Of a stretch of 57,191 nt of DNA, positions 45,121 to 53,551 are shown piece after piece (the first letter of the stretch is position 1; each line of letters begins with the position of its first letter). Both the position numbers and the translations under genes were made by a program. A model generated the notes under the pieces. That model was not told the DNA's origin, searched no databases, and saw only the letters and a list, made by a program, of their open reading frames with translations. Source of the stretch: Flavobacterium fragile (GTDB taxonomy: Bacteria; Bacteroidota; Bacteroidia; Flavobacteriales; Flavobacteriaceae); NCBI RefSeq assembly GCF_023634865.1, contig NZ_JAMLJN010000012.1, positions 1 to 57,191 on the forward strand, written 5' to 3'.

Positions 45121-46464
45121 CTAAATTCCCAAATAGTTACTAGGAGTAATTGCTAGTAATTCAGTTTTAACATCTTCTGAAATATTTAAAGTTCCAATGA
45201 AATTATGAATTGCTTCTTTATTAATTACCGTATTGGTTCTGGTTAAGTCTTTTAAAGCTTCGTATGGATTTGGATAGCCTTCGCGACGTAAAATCGTTTG
45301 GATTGCTTCTGCAACAACAGCCCAATTTTTCTCTAAATCTTCTGCGAATTTGTCTTCGTTTAATAACAATTTGTTTAATCCTTTTAAAGTAGCTTCGAAA
45401 GCGATTAAGGTGTGTCCCATTGGAACTCCAATATTACGTAAAACCGTACTATCTGTTAAATCGCGTTGTAAGCGAGAAATTGGTAATTTTGCTGATAAAT
45501 GTTCGAAAATGGCATTGGCAATTCCTAAGTTACCTTCCGAATTTTCAAAATCGATTGGATTAACTTTATGTGGCATAGCCGAAGAACCAATTTCTCCTGC
45601 TTTGATTTTTTGCTTGAAATAGTCCATTGAAACATACGTCCAAATATCTCTATCTAAGTCTATTAAAATCGTGTTGATTCGTTTTAAAGCATCGAAAAAG
45701 GCGGCAAAATGATCGTAATGTTCAATTTGTGTTGTTGGAAACGAATGGTATAATCCTAAACTATTTTCTACGAAATCGGTTCCAAATTTTTTCCAATCCG
45801 TATTTGGATAAGCCACTTTGTGTGCGTTGTAATTTCCTGTTGCACCACCAAATTTAGCGGCAAAAGGTACATTGAATAACAAACGCATTTGCTCTTCTAA
45901 ACGTTCTACGAAGACTAAAATTTCTTTACCTAAACGAGTAGGGGAAGCCGGTTGACCGTGCGTTCTAGCTAACATTGGAACGTCTTTCCATTCCATTGCT
46001 AATTCTTTCAATTTTGCAATTACACTTACTAAACTAGGTAAATACACATTTTCAAACGCTTCTTTAGTAGAAAGTGGAATTGCCGTATTGTTTATATCTT
46101 GAGAAGTCAATCCGAAATGGATGAACTCTTTAAATTCTTGTAATCCTAAACCATCAAACTTAGATTTAATGAAATATTCCACCGCTTTCACATCGTGGTT
46201 CGTTGTTTTTTCGGTTTCTTTGATCCAAAGTGCATCTTCGGTAGAAAAGTTTTTGTAAATGGCTCTTAAAGAATCGTAAATCGATTTGTCAATTTTGGCT
46301 AATTGAGGTATATCAGCTTCGCGTAATGCAATAAAATATTCAATCTCTACCAAAACGCGGTATTTAATTAAGGCTTCTTCTGAAAAATAAGGAGATAAAG
46401 AAATGGTTTTACTTCTATAACGACCATCAATTGGCGAAATAGCATTTAATTCGGTTAGTTGCAT
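45121..46464 (-). CDS. purB: Adenylosuccinate lyase
   Basis: 447 residues. Acts twice in purine synthesis (SAICAR to AICAR, adenylosuccinate to AMP). The superfamily signature GSSAMPHKVNPIDFENSEGN (about 291-310) has the catalytic Ser; THGQPASP (about 168-175) and TSQDINNTA (about 124-132) are also seen. Similar to E. coli PurB in layout. Expressed from a promoter with a heptamer repeat next to it. Confidence 0.96.
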   Translation of the reverse strand: MQLTELNAISPIDGRYRSKTISLSPYFSEEALIKYRVLVEIEYFIALREADIPQLAKIDKSIYDSLRAIYKNFSTEDALWIKETEKTTNHDVKAVEYFIKSKFDGLGLQEFKEFIHFGLTSQDINNTAIPLSTKEAFENVYLPSLVSVIAKLKELAMEWKDVPMLARTHGQPASPTRLGKEILVFVERLEEQMRLLFNVPFAAKFGGATGNYNAHKVAYPNTDWKKFGTDFVENSLGLYHSFPTTQIEHYDHFAAFFDALKRINTILIDLDRDIWTYVSMDYFKQKIKAGEIGSSAMPHKVNPIDFENSEGNLGIANAIFEHLSAKLPISRLQRDLTDSTVLRNIGVPMGHTLIAFEATLKGLNKLLLNEDKFAEDLEKNWAVVAEAIQTILRREGYPNPYEALKDLTRTNTVINKEAIHNFIGTLNISEDVKTELLAITPSNYLGI

Positions 46465-46490
46465 TGTGTTGTGTGTTGTTTAAAGAACTG

Positions 46491-46498
46491 CAAATTTA
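46491..46498 (-). promoter_or_regulatory. Predicted purB -7 element
   Basis: On the minus strand TAAATTTG, 26 bp upstream of the purB ATG. The region upstream is taken up by a 7-bp tandem repeat. Confidence 0.5.
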
Positions 46499-46530
46499 GT
46501 AATTAGTGATTAGTAATTAGTAATTAGTTG
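46496..46530. repeat. 7-bp tandem repeat at the purB promoter
   Basis: Five heptamers, TTAGTAA (with TTAGTGA and TTAGTTG variants), abut and slightly overlap the -7 element on the upstream side, where the -33 region would be. Confidence 0.7.
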
Positions 46531-46538
46531 GGAGTTTT

Positions 46539-47228
46539 TTACTTTAAATTCAAAAGTTCCTCTTTTACAATTTTCATTCCTTCAATGGCGGTTAAGGGTA
46601 GTATTTTCAATTCGTTTGGTAAATCATAAATCGTGGCTGGATTTGGGTCGATATAATAAACCTGAACGTTTTGGTCTACATAATTCATCAATCCAGCAGC
46701 GGGATAGACTTGTAATGAAGTTCCAATAATGATTAAAATATCAGCGGTTTCTACAATATCAATAGCGTGTTCAATCATCGGAACATCTTCGCCAAACCAA
46801 ACAATATGTGGTCGTAATTGGTTGCCTTCTAAATCATAATCACCTAAATTCAAATCGTGTTTCCAATCGATTATGAAATTTTCGTTTGAAATGCTTCGCA
46901 CTTTTAATAATTCGCCATGTAGATGAATCACTCTCTTGCTGCCCGCTCTTTCGTGTAAATCGTCAACGTTTTGGGTTATGATGTGAATATCGAAATGTGT
47001 TTCTAATTCGGATAATATTTCATGTGCTTTGTTGGGTTTGACAGTTAAAAGTTGGGCTCTTCTTTTGTTATAAAAGTCTAAAACTAATTCTGGATTTTTT
47101 TTCCAACCTAAAGGAGAAGCGACTTCCATAATATCGTGACCTTCCCACAAACCGTCAGCATCACGGAATGTTTTGATACCGCTTTCGGCACTAATTCCAG
47201 CACCTGTTAGTACTACAATTTTTTTCAT
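46539..47228 (-). CDS. cobB: Sirtuin-type NAD-dependent deacylase, without zinc cysteines
   Basis: 229 residues from the ATG at 47228 (MKKIVVLTGAGISAESG). NAD-binding GAGIS (9-13), TQNVDDLHERAGS (about 85-97) and the catalytic His in HLHGELL. The YNKR motif (Tyr and Arg three apart, near 53-56) resembles the acidic-acyl pocket of SIRT5/CobB, so desuccinylase activity is possible. The protein contains no cysteine at all, so the CxxC pairs that bind zinc in most sirtuins are missing. LKVRSIS ... LEGNQLRPHIVWFGE replaces that region. A terminator separates it from the upstream anti-sigma gene. Confidence 0.85.
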   Translation of the reverse strand: MKKIVVLTGAGISAESGIKTFRDADGLWEGHDIMEVASPLGWKKNPELVLDFYNKRRAQLLTVKPNKAHEILSELETHFDIHIITQNVDDLHERAGSKRVIHLHGELLKVRSISNENFIIDWKHDLNLGDYDLEGNQLRPHIVWFGEDVPMIEHAIDIVETADILIIIGTSLQVYPAAGLMNYVDQNVQVYYIDPNPATIYDLPNELKILPLTAIEGMKIVKEELLNLK

Positions 47229-47252
47229 TTTCTTTTGCAATTTTATAAAAGT

Positions 47253-47278
47253 AAAATGCGTCCATACAGACGCATTTT
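47253..47278 (-). terminator. Terminator of the ECF/anti-sigma operon
   Basis: AAAATGCGTC and GACGCATTTT form a 10-bp stem with a six-base loop, directly after the anti-sigma gene stop codon; the minus-strand T-run is short (TTTTAC). Confidence 0.8.
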
Positions 47279-47280
47279 GA

Positions 47281-48066
47281 TTATACTTTTCCTAAAGTGT
47301 AAAGTTGCTCTAATGTTGGACTAGCGCTACCACCAGCCGGTTCTAAGGTAATTCCGAATGCTTGTGGTGATTCGGCATTTTCTACTTTTATGACCTTAGT
47401 TGTGCTTGTCGCATAAGAATCCAGTAAGCCAATGCTTGTAGGTGTTAAAACAGGTTCTAACTGTAACGACCATACTTGATACACCATTCCTTTTGGTGGT
47501 TCTGGTAATCCTGATGCGTCTATGTAAACTGTTTTTGTAGTTTTGTTGTAATACGCTTTAGCAAAAGCTTGAGGGGCTACTTGTTGACCAGCTAAAGCAA
47601 CCGCTACATTGCTAGTGTCTCTCAAAATAGCTAGAACTTCTTCTGATTCTTTCTTCTTTAATTCTAAATCTACAATTGATTCTTGTAATAAGTTTTTCTC
47701 AGTGGAAACATTGTTTAAGGTTTCGTTTGTTTGGTTTAATTTATAAAATTGAAGTCCGAAACCAACTACTAACACAGCAGCAGCAACCCAACCTGTGTAT
47801 TGCGACCAATTCGTTTTCGGTTTCATTTCGATTACTTTGTTTCTTCCTAATAATTCGGCTCTGATTTTCTCAAAATTAGTAGCTGATAGGTGAGGAGCAA
47901 CGCTATAGGATAAGTTAATTACCGCGTTTTCAATAGCTTTTATTTCTTCTTTTACTTCAGGATATTGGGTTGCCATTTGGTTCACTTCCGCTATTTCTTC
48001 TTCGGAAAGTTTTCCAAACACATATAATTCTAAAATTCCTGATTCGATATATTCTCTACTATTCAT
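47281..48066 (-). CDS. Anti-sigma factor, RskA C-terminal type
   Basis: 261 residues. N-terminal helical sigma-binding part (about 1-85; MNSREYIESGILELYVFGKLSEEEI), one transmembrane helix (about 90-107; WVAAAVLVVGFGLQF), a coiled coil (about 110-148) and a periplasmic anti-sigma-K-like domain (about 155-261; YVDASGLPEPPKGMVYQVWSLQ). It should hold the ECF sigma factor encoded just upstream at the membrane and release it on an envelope signal. Overlap of 8 bp with the sigma gene supports coupling. Confidence 0.9.
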   Translation of the reverse strand: MNSREYIESGILELYVFGKLSEEEIAEVNQMATQYPEVKEEIKAIENAVINLSYSVAPHLSATNFEKIRAELLGRNKVIEMKPKTNWSQYTGWVAAAVLVVGFGLQFYKLNQTNETLNNVSTEKNLLQESIVDLELKKKESEEVLAILRDTSNVAVALAGQQVAPQAFAKAYYNKTTKTVYIDASGLPEPPKGMVYQVWSLQLEPVLTPTSIGLLDSYATSTTKVIKVENAESPQAFGITLEPAGGSASPTLEQLYTLGKV

Positions 48067-48589
48067 TGATCATCAGTCTTAATTCATTCATACAATTTCT
48101 GTTCTGAGTTTTTACGGTTCCTAATGGAATTTCCAACTCCTCTGATGCTTCTTGCTGTGTATATCCTTTAAAAAACAATAAATCAATTAGTTGGATACAC
48201 TTGGGTTTCAATTTTTTGATGAATTCTTTAATTCCTATCGCATCTATTTTATTGATTGTCTTCGCATTGTCATCTAATAGATGTACGAAATTATCAGCCG
48301 ATAAGTTTTTCTGGTTATTGTTAAAGTTTTTAGAACGTAATTTATCGATGGAAGAATTACGAGCAATATTCAACATCCAAGTGTACAATCTTCCTTTAGA
48401 AGTATTGTACGAATCTATGTTTTTCCAAATCTTAACAAATACTTCTTGTAGCACGTCTTCTGCTTCTTCTTTGTCTTTGATTAGATTAAAAATAATTCCG
48501 TATAGACTTTTGGCATAATTGTCATAGAGCAAAGTAAATGACCTATCGTCTTTTTTGAGTAATAAGGGTAAAAGTTCGTCTTGTGTCAT
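48059..48589 (-). CDS. ECF RNA polymerase sigma factor
   Basis: 176 residues. Region 2 (about 20-90; EEAEDVLQEVFVKIWKNIDSYNTSKGRLYTWMLNIARNSSIDKLR) and region 4 (about 125-172; LIDLLFFKGYTQQEASEELEIPLGTVKTQNRNCMNELR) are clear. Cognate of the RskA-type anti-sigma factor directly downstream. Its target promoters cannot be read from this window. Confidence 0.94.
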   Translation of the reverse strand: MTQDELLPLLLKKDDRSFTLLYDNYAKSLYGIIFNLIKDKEEAEDVLQEVFVKIWKNIDSYNTSKGRLYTWMLNIARNSSIDKLRSKNFNNNQKNLSADNFVHLLDDNAKTINKIDAIGIKEFIKKLKPKCIQLIDLLFFKGYTQQEASEELEIPLGTVKTQNRNCMNELRLMINE

Positions 48590-48631
48590 GCGTTTTTCTT
48601 TTTTTGTCTAAATTAATAAAAAAACAAGTAT

Positions 48632-48639
48632 TATTTTTG
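48632..48639 (+). promoter_or_regulatory. -7 element very close to the trmH start
   Basis: TATTTTTG fits TAnnTTTG but lies only four bases before the trmH ATG, so transcription would start at or just after the start codon (leaderless) if it is used. A TTG at 48604-48606 is 25 bp upstream. Confidence 0.4.
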
Positions 48640-48643
48640 TATC

Positions 48644-49321
48644 ATGGAGAAATTTAATCAAGAGTTGTTAACATATTTAGAAGGTTTTCTTACTGATAAT
48701 AGAAAAGAAGGCTTTTTACGCGTTTTAAAAAATAGAACCAAGCATTTTACCATTGCGATGGAAGATGTATATCAATTGCACAATACGAGTGCTGTAATGC
48801 GTAGTTGTGAGGTTTTTGGAGTTCAGGAATTAAATGTAATTGAACAGAAATTTGGAAAGCGAATTGATTCTGAAATTGCTATGGGTGCTCAAAAATGGGT
48901 AGATGTGAATCGATTTAATACCGTTCAAAGTTGTATTGATGCTAAGAGAGCGCAAGGTTATCAAATTATAGCTACAACACCTCATAACGATTCTTGTATG
49001 TTACATGAATTTGACATTTCGAAACCTTCTGCTATCTTTTTTGGAACCGAAAAAAACGGACTTTCTGAAGAAGTGATTCGTCAAGCGGATGGTTTTATTA
49101 AAATTCCTATGGTAGGTTACACCGAAAGTTTAAATATTTCGGTTTCAGCCGCTATTATTATTCAGGATATTACAACTCGATTGCGTCAATCTGAACTTAA
49201 TTGGCATTTATCTGAAGAAGAAATTTTAGAAAAACGTTTGGATTGGACCCGAAAATCAATTAAAGATATCGATTTTATTGAAAAGAAGTTTTACGAAATA
49301 AAAGAAAGTGCGGTGAAATAA
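48644..49321 (+). CDS. trmH: tRNA (guanosine-2'-O-)-methyltransferase TrmH
   Basis: 225 residues, close to E. coli TrmH. Methylates the 2'-OH of G18 in tRNA with SAM. SPOUT motifs: the start of the fold ...HNTSAVMRSCEVFGVQEL (motif 1, Asn/Arg), FFGTEKNGLSEE (motif 2) and IPMVGYTESLNISVSAAI (motif 3, knot). The C-terminal helix tail is typical of TrmH. Transcribed alone, on the strand opposite the sigma genes. Confidence 0.92.
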   Translation: MEKFNQELLTYLEGFLTDNRKEGFLRVLKNRTKHFTIAMEDVYQLHNTSAVMRSCEVFGVQELNVIEQKFGKRIDSEIAMGAQKWVDVNRFNTVQSCIDAKRAQGYQIIATTPHNDSCMLHEFDISKPSAIFFGTEKNGLSEEVIRQADGFIKIPMVGYTESLNISVSAAIIIQDITTRLRQSELNWHLSEEEILEKRLDWTRKSIKDIDFIEKKFYEIKESAVK

Positions 49322-49322
49322 A

Positions 49323-50096
49323 TTATTTATTTTTTTTCAATATTTTGTAATCTTCATAGCAAGCACTTATGGCATCCATGATTTGCAAATCGTTGGCAGT
49401 TTTTATGAAATATTCAGAATAATTGCAGTTTTCTAATATCATCGGGATATCATCTTTGTCGATTTCTAATAAAGTGGCTAATGTTACTCTATCAAATTTA
49501 GTTGCTAAAAGATTTCGGATGGTGTCATCTTTTTTCATGGCTTTTAGCTTTTTCATTTCGTTTGGACGTTTACCAAAAACGTTGTATAGCAAATCTGTAG
49601 GGTTAAAAATGGAACCTAAGATTTTTGAAACTGCACCTGGTGATTTATCTCCTGCCTCGTATCCTAAATTTATTCCTGAAATATTAAATCGATATCCATC
49701 ACTAGCAACAGGAATTATTTTGGTATCTACTTCAACATATCCTGTTAAATTATATTTTGGTATTACTACCTCGTCTAATACATAGGTTTTTTCAGAAAGA
49801 TAAATTTTGGTAATTTTTTCCTTAATCCAGTCATTGGTAACTTTTACTTTAACATTTTCATAGCCTATAAAAGTAAATAAGAGAGTATCATTTACTTTGG
49901 CAGCAATTTCGAAAGTTCCACTTGCAGTAGTTGTAGTACCTTTAACGCGCGAGGCATTAATAACGTTTACATTGCCAATAGGTAGCTTGGTTTCGTTATT
50001 GATCACGGTTCCTTTGATGTTTGTCACAAGCGTATCATTTTGTGAAAAACAAACTGTTGAAAAAAGTAAAAAAATAAAAACTACAAAATATTTCAT
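49323..50096 (-). CDS. CarboxypepD regulatory-like domain protein, secreted
   Basis: 257 residues with a signal peptide (MKYFVVFIFLLFSTVCFS). Residues about 22-100 are a CarboxypepD regulatory-like domain (IKGTVINNETKLPIGNVNVIN ... FTFIGYENVKV), as found at the N-terminus of TonB-dependent receptors, but no barrel follows: the C-terminal 140 residues are a soluble helical part. Probably a periplasmic or outer-membrane-attached protein of unknown function, common in Flavobacteriaceae. Convergent with trmH (the stops are 1 bp apart). Confidence 0.78.
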   Translation of the reverse strand: MKYFVVFIFLLFSTVCFSQNDTLVTNIKGTVINNETKLPIGNVNVINASRVKGTTTTASGTFEIAAKVNDTLLFTFIGYENVKVKVTNDWIKEKITKIYLSEKTYVLDEVVIPKYNLTGYVEVDTKIIPVASDGYRFNISGINLGYEAGDKSPGAVSKILGSIFNPTDLLYNVFGKRPNEMKKLKAMKKDDTIRNLLATKFDRVTLATLLEIDKDDIPMILENCNYSEYFIKTANDLQIMDAISACYEDYKILKKNK

Positions 50097-50181
50097 CTCA
50101 TAAATATTGATTCAAAAATACGAATCTAAAGATGATATTTTGTAGTTTTTAATAAATTTATAAGAAAATTAACGAAAAATA

Positions 50182-52059
50182 TTAACTTCTTCTCGGTCTT
50201 CTTGGTCTTGATGAATCACCAGCACTTTCAATTCTTCTTGAAGCACCTTCTCTTCTTGATGAAGAACTGCTTCTTTCTCCTCTAAAGCCAGCATCTCTTC
50301 CGCCTTCTCTTCTAGGAGCCGAACCTCTATCACTTCTGAAACCTCCGTCTCTTCCGCCTTCTCTTCTTGGAGCAGAACCGCTTCTTTCACCTCTAAATCC
50401 GCCTTCACGTCTTCCGAAACCAGAATTTCTTCCGTTGTGATCGCGTCTTCCGCCACCGTCGTTTTTAGAAATTTCAACGTTGATTCTACGACCGTTCATG
50501 TCATATCCGTTAAGAATAGACATTACTTTTTCAGTATGTTCTCCATCGGTATTAAAGAAAGAAAAACCTTCTTTTACGTCTACTTTAAATACGTCATCAC
50601 GACCTAAATCTAAAGTTTCTTTGATGAAATCTTTTAATTGCATCCAATCGAAATCGTCTCTTGCTCCAATGTTGATGAAATAACGAACTGGATCACCAGC
50701 TCTAATTTCTCTTGGTTCTGAGCTTCTTTCGCTTTTCTCTGAAGCAATATCACGTTTCTTTTTATAGTAGTTTAAGAATCTATTGAATTCTACGGATACC
50801 ATTCTTTTAATCAATTCTTCTTTCGATAAATCTTGGAAAACTTCATAAATTGCTGGCAAGTAGTTGTCAATTTCATGATCTACTTCAGTATCGTGAATTT
50901 TATTTGCTAAGTGTAACAACTGAATTTCGCAGATTTCAATTCCAGATGGGATTGTTTTTTCTTCAAATTTTTGTTGGATAATACGTTCGATAGAATGAAT
51001 TTTTCTCAATTCACTTTTCGTAACGATTACAATTGAAGTTCCTAATTTTCCAGCTCTACCCGTTCTTCCAGAGCGGTGATTGTAAGTTTCAATTTCGTCT
51101 GGTAATTGATAATTTACTACGTGTGTAACGTTATCAACGTCAATTCCACGCGCTGCAACGTCTGTAGCTACCAGCATTTGAATTTGACGACCACGGAATG
51201 ATTTCATTACGCCATCACGTTGTGCTTGCGATAAATCTCCGTGTAAGGCTGCTGCGTTGTATCCATCTTCGATTAATTTTTCAGCAACTGCTTGTGTATC
51301 ACGTTTTGTTCTACAGAAAACTACAGAGAAAATGTCTGGATTAGCATCCGCTAAACGTTTTAAAGCTTCGTAACGGTCTCTTGCGTTTACTACGTAATAT
51401 TCGTGAGAAACGGTAGCAGAGCCTGAGTTTTTATGTCCAACCGTAATTTCTTCTGGGTTAGACATGAATTGTTTTGCAATACGCGCTACTTCAGCAGGCA
51501 TTGTTGCCGAGAATAACCAAGTGTTTTTCTCGTCTGGTGTGTCCGATAAAATGGAACAAATGTCTTCGTAGAATCCCATGTTTAACATCTCATCTGCCTC
51601 ATCTAAGATACAAAAATCGATGTTTTTAATGTTTACAAGTCCACGGTTAATCATGTCTTGCATTCTACCTGGTGTAGCCACAATAATTTGGGCACCACGT
51701 TTCACTTCTCTAGCTTGTTCTGTAATGCTTGCACCACCATAAACAGCTACGGTATGTAAACCTTTAATGTACTTAGAGTACAATTTAATTTCATTGGTGA
51801 TTTGTAAGCATAACTCGCGTGTTGGCGATAAAATTAAGGCTTGAGTGTTTTTGTTCTCAGCATCAATTTTTTGAATTAGAGGAAAACCAAAAGCTGCGGT
51901 TTTTCCTGTACCTGTTTGCGCTAAGGCTACTAAGTCAGTGTTTTGTTCCAATAGTACTGGAATCGCTTTTTCTTGCACTTCTGACGGATTCTCAAATCCT
52001 AGATCTTTAATCGCCAGCAGTAGCGACTCATTCAATCCTAATTGTTCAAATTTATTCAT
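50182..52059 (-). CDS. DEAD-box RNA helicase with RNA-binding domain and Arg/Gly tail
   Basis: 625 residues. Helicase core: Q-motif region about 3-30, Walker A AQTGTGKT (47-54), DEAD (about 151-154), SAT (about 183-185) and HRSGRTGRAGK (about 322-332). A DbpA-type RNA-binding domain (about 475-548) and a tail rich in Arg/Gly/Ser repeats (about 555-625) follow. Best compared with CsdA/DeaD: likely acts in ribosome assembly or mRNA turnover, often in the cold. The tail is built of imperfect repeats (RREGGRDGGFRS-like). Promoter at 52080-52087. Confidence 0.92.
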   Translation of the reverse strand: MNKFEQLGLNESLLLAIKDLGFENPSEVQEKAIPVLLEQNTDLVALAQTGTGKTAAFGFPLIQKIDAENKNTQALILSPTRELCLQITNEIKLYSKYIKGLHTVAVYGGASITEQAREVKRGAQIIVATPGRMQDMINRGLVNIKNIDFCILDEADEMLNMGFYEDICSILSDTPDEKNTWLFSATMPAEVARIAKQFMSNPEEITVGHKNSGSATVSHEYYVVNARDRYEALKRLADANPDIFSVVFCRTKRDTQAVAEKLIEDGYNAAALHGDLSQAQRDGVMKSFRGRQIQMLVATDVAARGIDVDNVTHVVNYQLPDEIETYNHRSGRTGRAGKLGTSIVIVTKSELRKIHSIERIIQQKFEEKTIPSGIEICEIQLLHLANKIHDTEVDHEIDNYLPAIYEVFQDLSKEELIKRMVSVEFNRFLNYYKKKRDIASEKSERSSEPREIRAGDPVRYFINIGARDDFDWMQLKDFIKETLDLGRDDVFKVDVKEGFSFFNTDGEHTEKVMSILNGYDMNGRRINVEISKNDGGGRRDHNGRNSGFGRREGGFRGERSGSAPRREGGRDGGFRSDRGSAPRREGGRDAGFRGERSSSSSRREGASRRIESAGDSSRPRRPRRS

Positions 52060-52079
52060 ATATTATTTTAAATTGGGTG

Positions 52080-52087
52080 CAAAGTTA
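52080..52087 (-). promoter_or_regulatory. Predicted helicase -7 element
   Basis: On the minus strand TAACTTTG, followed by CAC, 20 bp before the start codon. Confidence 0.6.
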
Positions 52088-52218
52088 CGCTTTATTAATT
52101 AGATTAACTAATTTGTTATTGATTGATTTTCAAATTGTTATATTTTTCATATTTTTAGAACATTTAACAAAAAATGGTCTAATGCAAAATCTAGATAGAA
52201 AAAAGTAACAAAATTAAG

Positions 52219-52226
52219 TACTTTTG
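52219..52226 (+). promoter_or_regulatory. Predicted -7 element of the TRIC-type gene
   Basis: TACTTTTG, 16 bp before the start codon; no -33 TTG at the right spacing. Confidence 0.5.
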
Positions 52227-52242
52227 TAAGAAATGATTCGAT

Positions 52243-52857
52243 ATGTTTGAACTCTTAGACGTTACGGGAACTTTAGTGTTTGCTATTTCAGGTGCTTTGA
52301 CTGCAATTTACAAGAAGCTGGACTTATTTGGTGTTTATTGTATTGCTTTTGTGACAGCCTTAGGTGGTGGAACGGTCCGTGATGTTATGATAGGAAGAAC
52401 CCCTGTAGGCTGGATGTTAGATATTGATTATATCTACATCATTACTGTTGGATTTTTACTGTCAATTGTTTTTAATCGCTATTTGGAGCGTTTGCGAATT
52501 TCGATGTTATTGTTTGACACTATTGGATTAGGAGTTTTTACCTTAATCGGTTTGGAAAAAGGGATTGAATTTGGATTGAGTCCCGTTGTTTGTGTGATTT
52601 TAGGGACTTTGACTGCGACTTTTGGAGGTGTAATTCGCGATATTTTGTGTAATGAGATTCCGGTTTTGTTTCGAAAGGAAATTTATGCTACACTATGTAT
52701 TGCTGGCGGAATTTTATTTTTCTTTTTACAACAATTACAATTATCGGATGATGTTATATCACCTATTGTAGCTATTTTTATTATTGCCTTTCGATTGATT
52801 GCTTTTAAGTACAATTGGAGTTTGCCTATAGGTTCTGTTTTTGCAAAAAAAGAATAA
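52243..52857 (+). CDS. TRIC-type cation channel protein (YicG/UPF0126 family)
   Basis: 204 residues, seven predicted helices in two internal repeats: GGGTVRDVMIG (about 46-56) and FGGVIRDILCNEIP (about 124-137), the repeat pair of the prokaryotic trimeric intracellular cation channel family. Inner-membrane protein; in bacteria a K+-permeable channel or glycine transport role has been proposed for relatives. Its last 32 bp overlap the convergent RdgB-type gene. Confidence 0.88.
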   Translation: MFELLDVTGTLVFAISGALTAIYKKLDLFGVYCIAFVTALGGGTVRDVMIGRTPVGWMLDIDYIYIITVGFLLSIVFNRYLERLRISMLLFDTIGLGVFTLIGLEKGIEFGLSPVVCVILGTLTATFGGVIRDILCNEIPVLFRKEIYATLCIAGGILFFFLQQLQLSDDVISPIVAIFIIAFRLIAFKYNWSLPIGSVFAKKE

Positions 52858-53407
52858 GTTCTTTTACCGCAATTCCTCTGTGGCTGATGGTTGCTTTTTC
52901 TTCCATGGTTAATTCGGCAAAAGTTTTGTCAAACCCATTGGCAACGAAGATAGGGTCGTAGCCAAAACCATTGGTTCCGATTTTTTCTTCGATGATTTTT
53001 CCGTTGACAATTCCCGTAAATAGGTTTTGCTTTCCGTTGAGGTTTAGTGCAATAACGGTTTTAAAATTCGCTTTTCTGTTGGGTTTCTCTTTTAATTCTG
53101 ATAAAAGTTTATCCATGTTGTCATTTGCATCTTTTTGTTTGCCTGCATATCGCGCCGAATATACTCCAGGTGCTCCGTTTAAAGCTTCTACTTCTAAACC
53201 TGTATCATCAGCAAAGCAATTATAACCATATTTTTCGGTAACGTAATTCGCTTTTAGAATAGCATTTCCTTCAATAGTATCTGCTGTTTCTGGAATATCT
53301 TCATTACAACCAATTTCTTCTAAACTTAGGATTTGAATAGTTTTTGGAACTAAAGCTTGAATTTCTTCAATTTTATTTTTGTTGTTGGAGGCGAATACGA
53401 GTTTCAT
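52826..53407 (-). CDS. XTP/dITP diphosphatase (RdgB/HAM1 family)
   Basis: 193 residues from the ATG at 53407 (MKLVFASNNKNKIEEI); one extra Met lies just upstream at 53410. Hydrolyses ITP, dITP and XTP to monophosphates, keeping deaminated purines out of nucleic acids. The family motifs are SNNKNK (7-12), EGNAILKA, FADDTGLEV (about 64-72), PGVYSARYAG and the C-terminal FAELT...SHRGIA. Cytoplasmic. The gene ends within the last 32 bp of the convergent channel gene. Confidence 0.95.
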   Translation of the reverse strand: MKLVFASNNKNKIEEIQALVPKTIQILSLEEIGCNEDIPETADTIEGNAILKANYVTEKYGYNCFADDTGLEVEALNGAPGVYSARYAGKQKDANDNMDKLLSELKEKPNRKANFKTVIALNLNGKQNLFTGIVNGKIIEEKIGTNGFGYDPIFVANGFDKTFAELTMEEKATISHRGIAVKELILFLQKQNL

Positions 53408-53551
53408 CATGTTTTATGTAAAAAGTGTTTTTTTTTAACTTATGAATATATTTTTTTAAAATATAAACGTTGATTTTTTTAACATTATAATTGAGTTGAT
53501 ATTTGTAATTTATAATTTTAAAATGCAAATTTTTTATTTAAAATCTACTAC

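Noticed and set aside
50169..50477. 102-codon Glu/Val-rich frame over the end of the helicase gene
   Set aside because: It arises from the repetitive Arg/Gly/Ser codons of the helicase tail read in another frame on the same strand.
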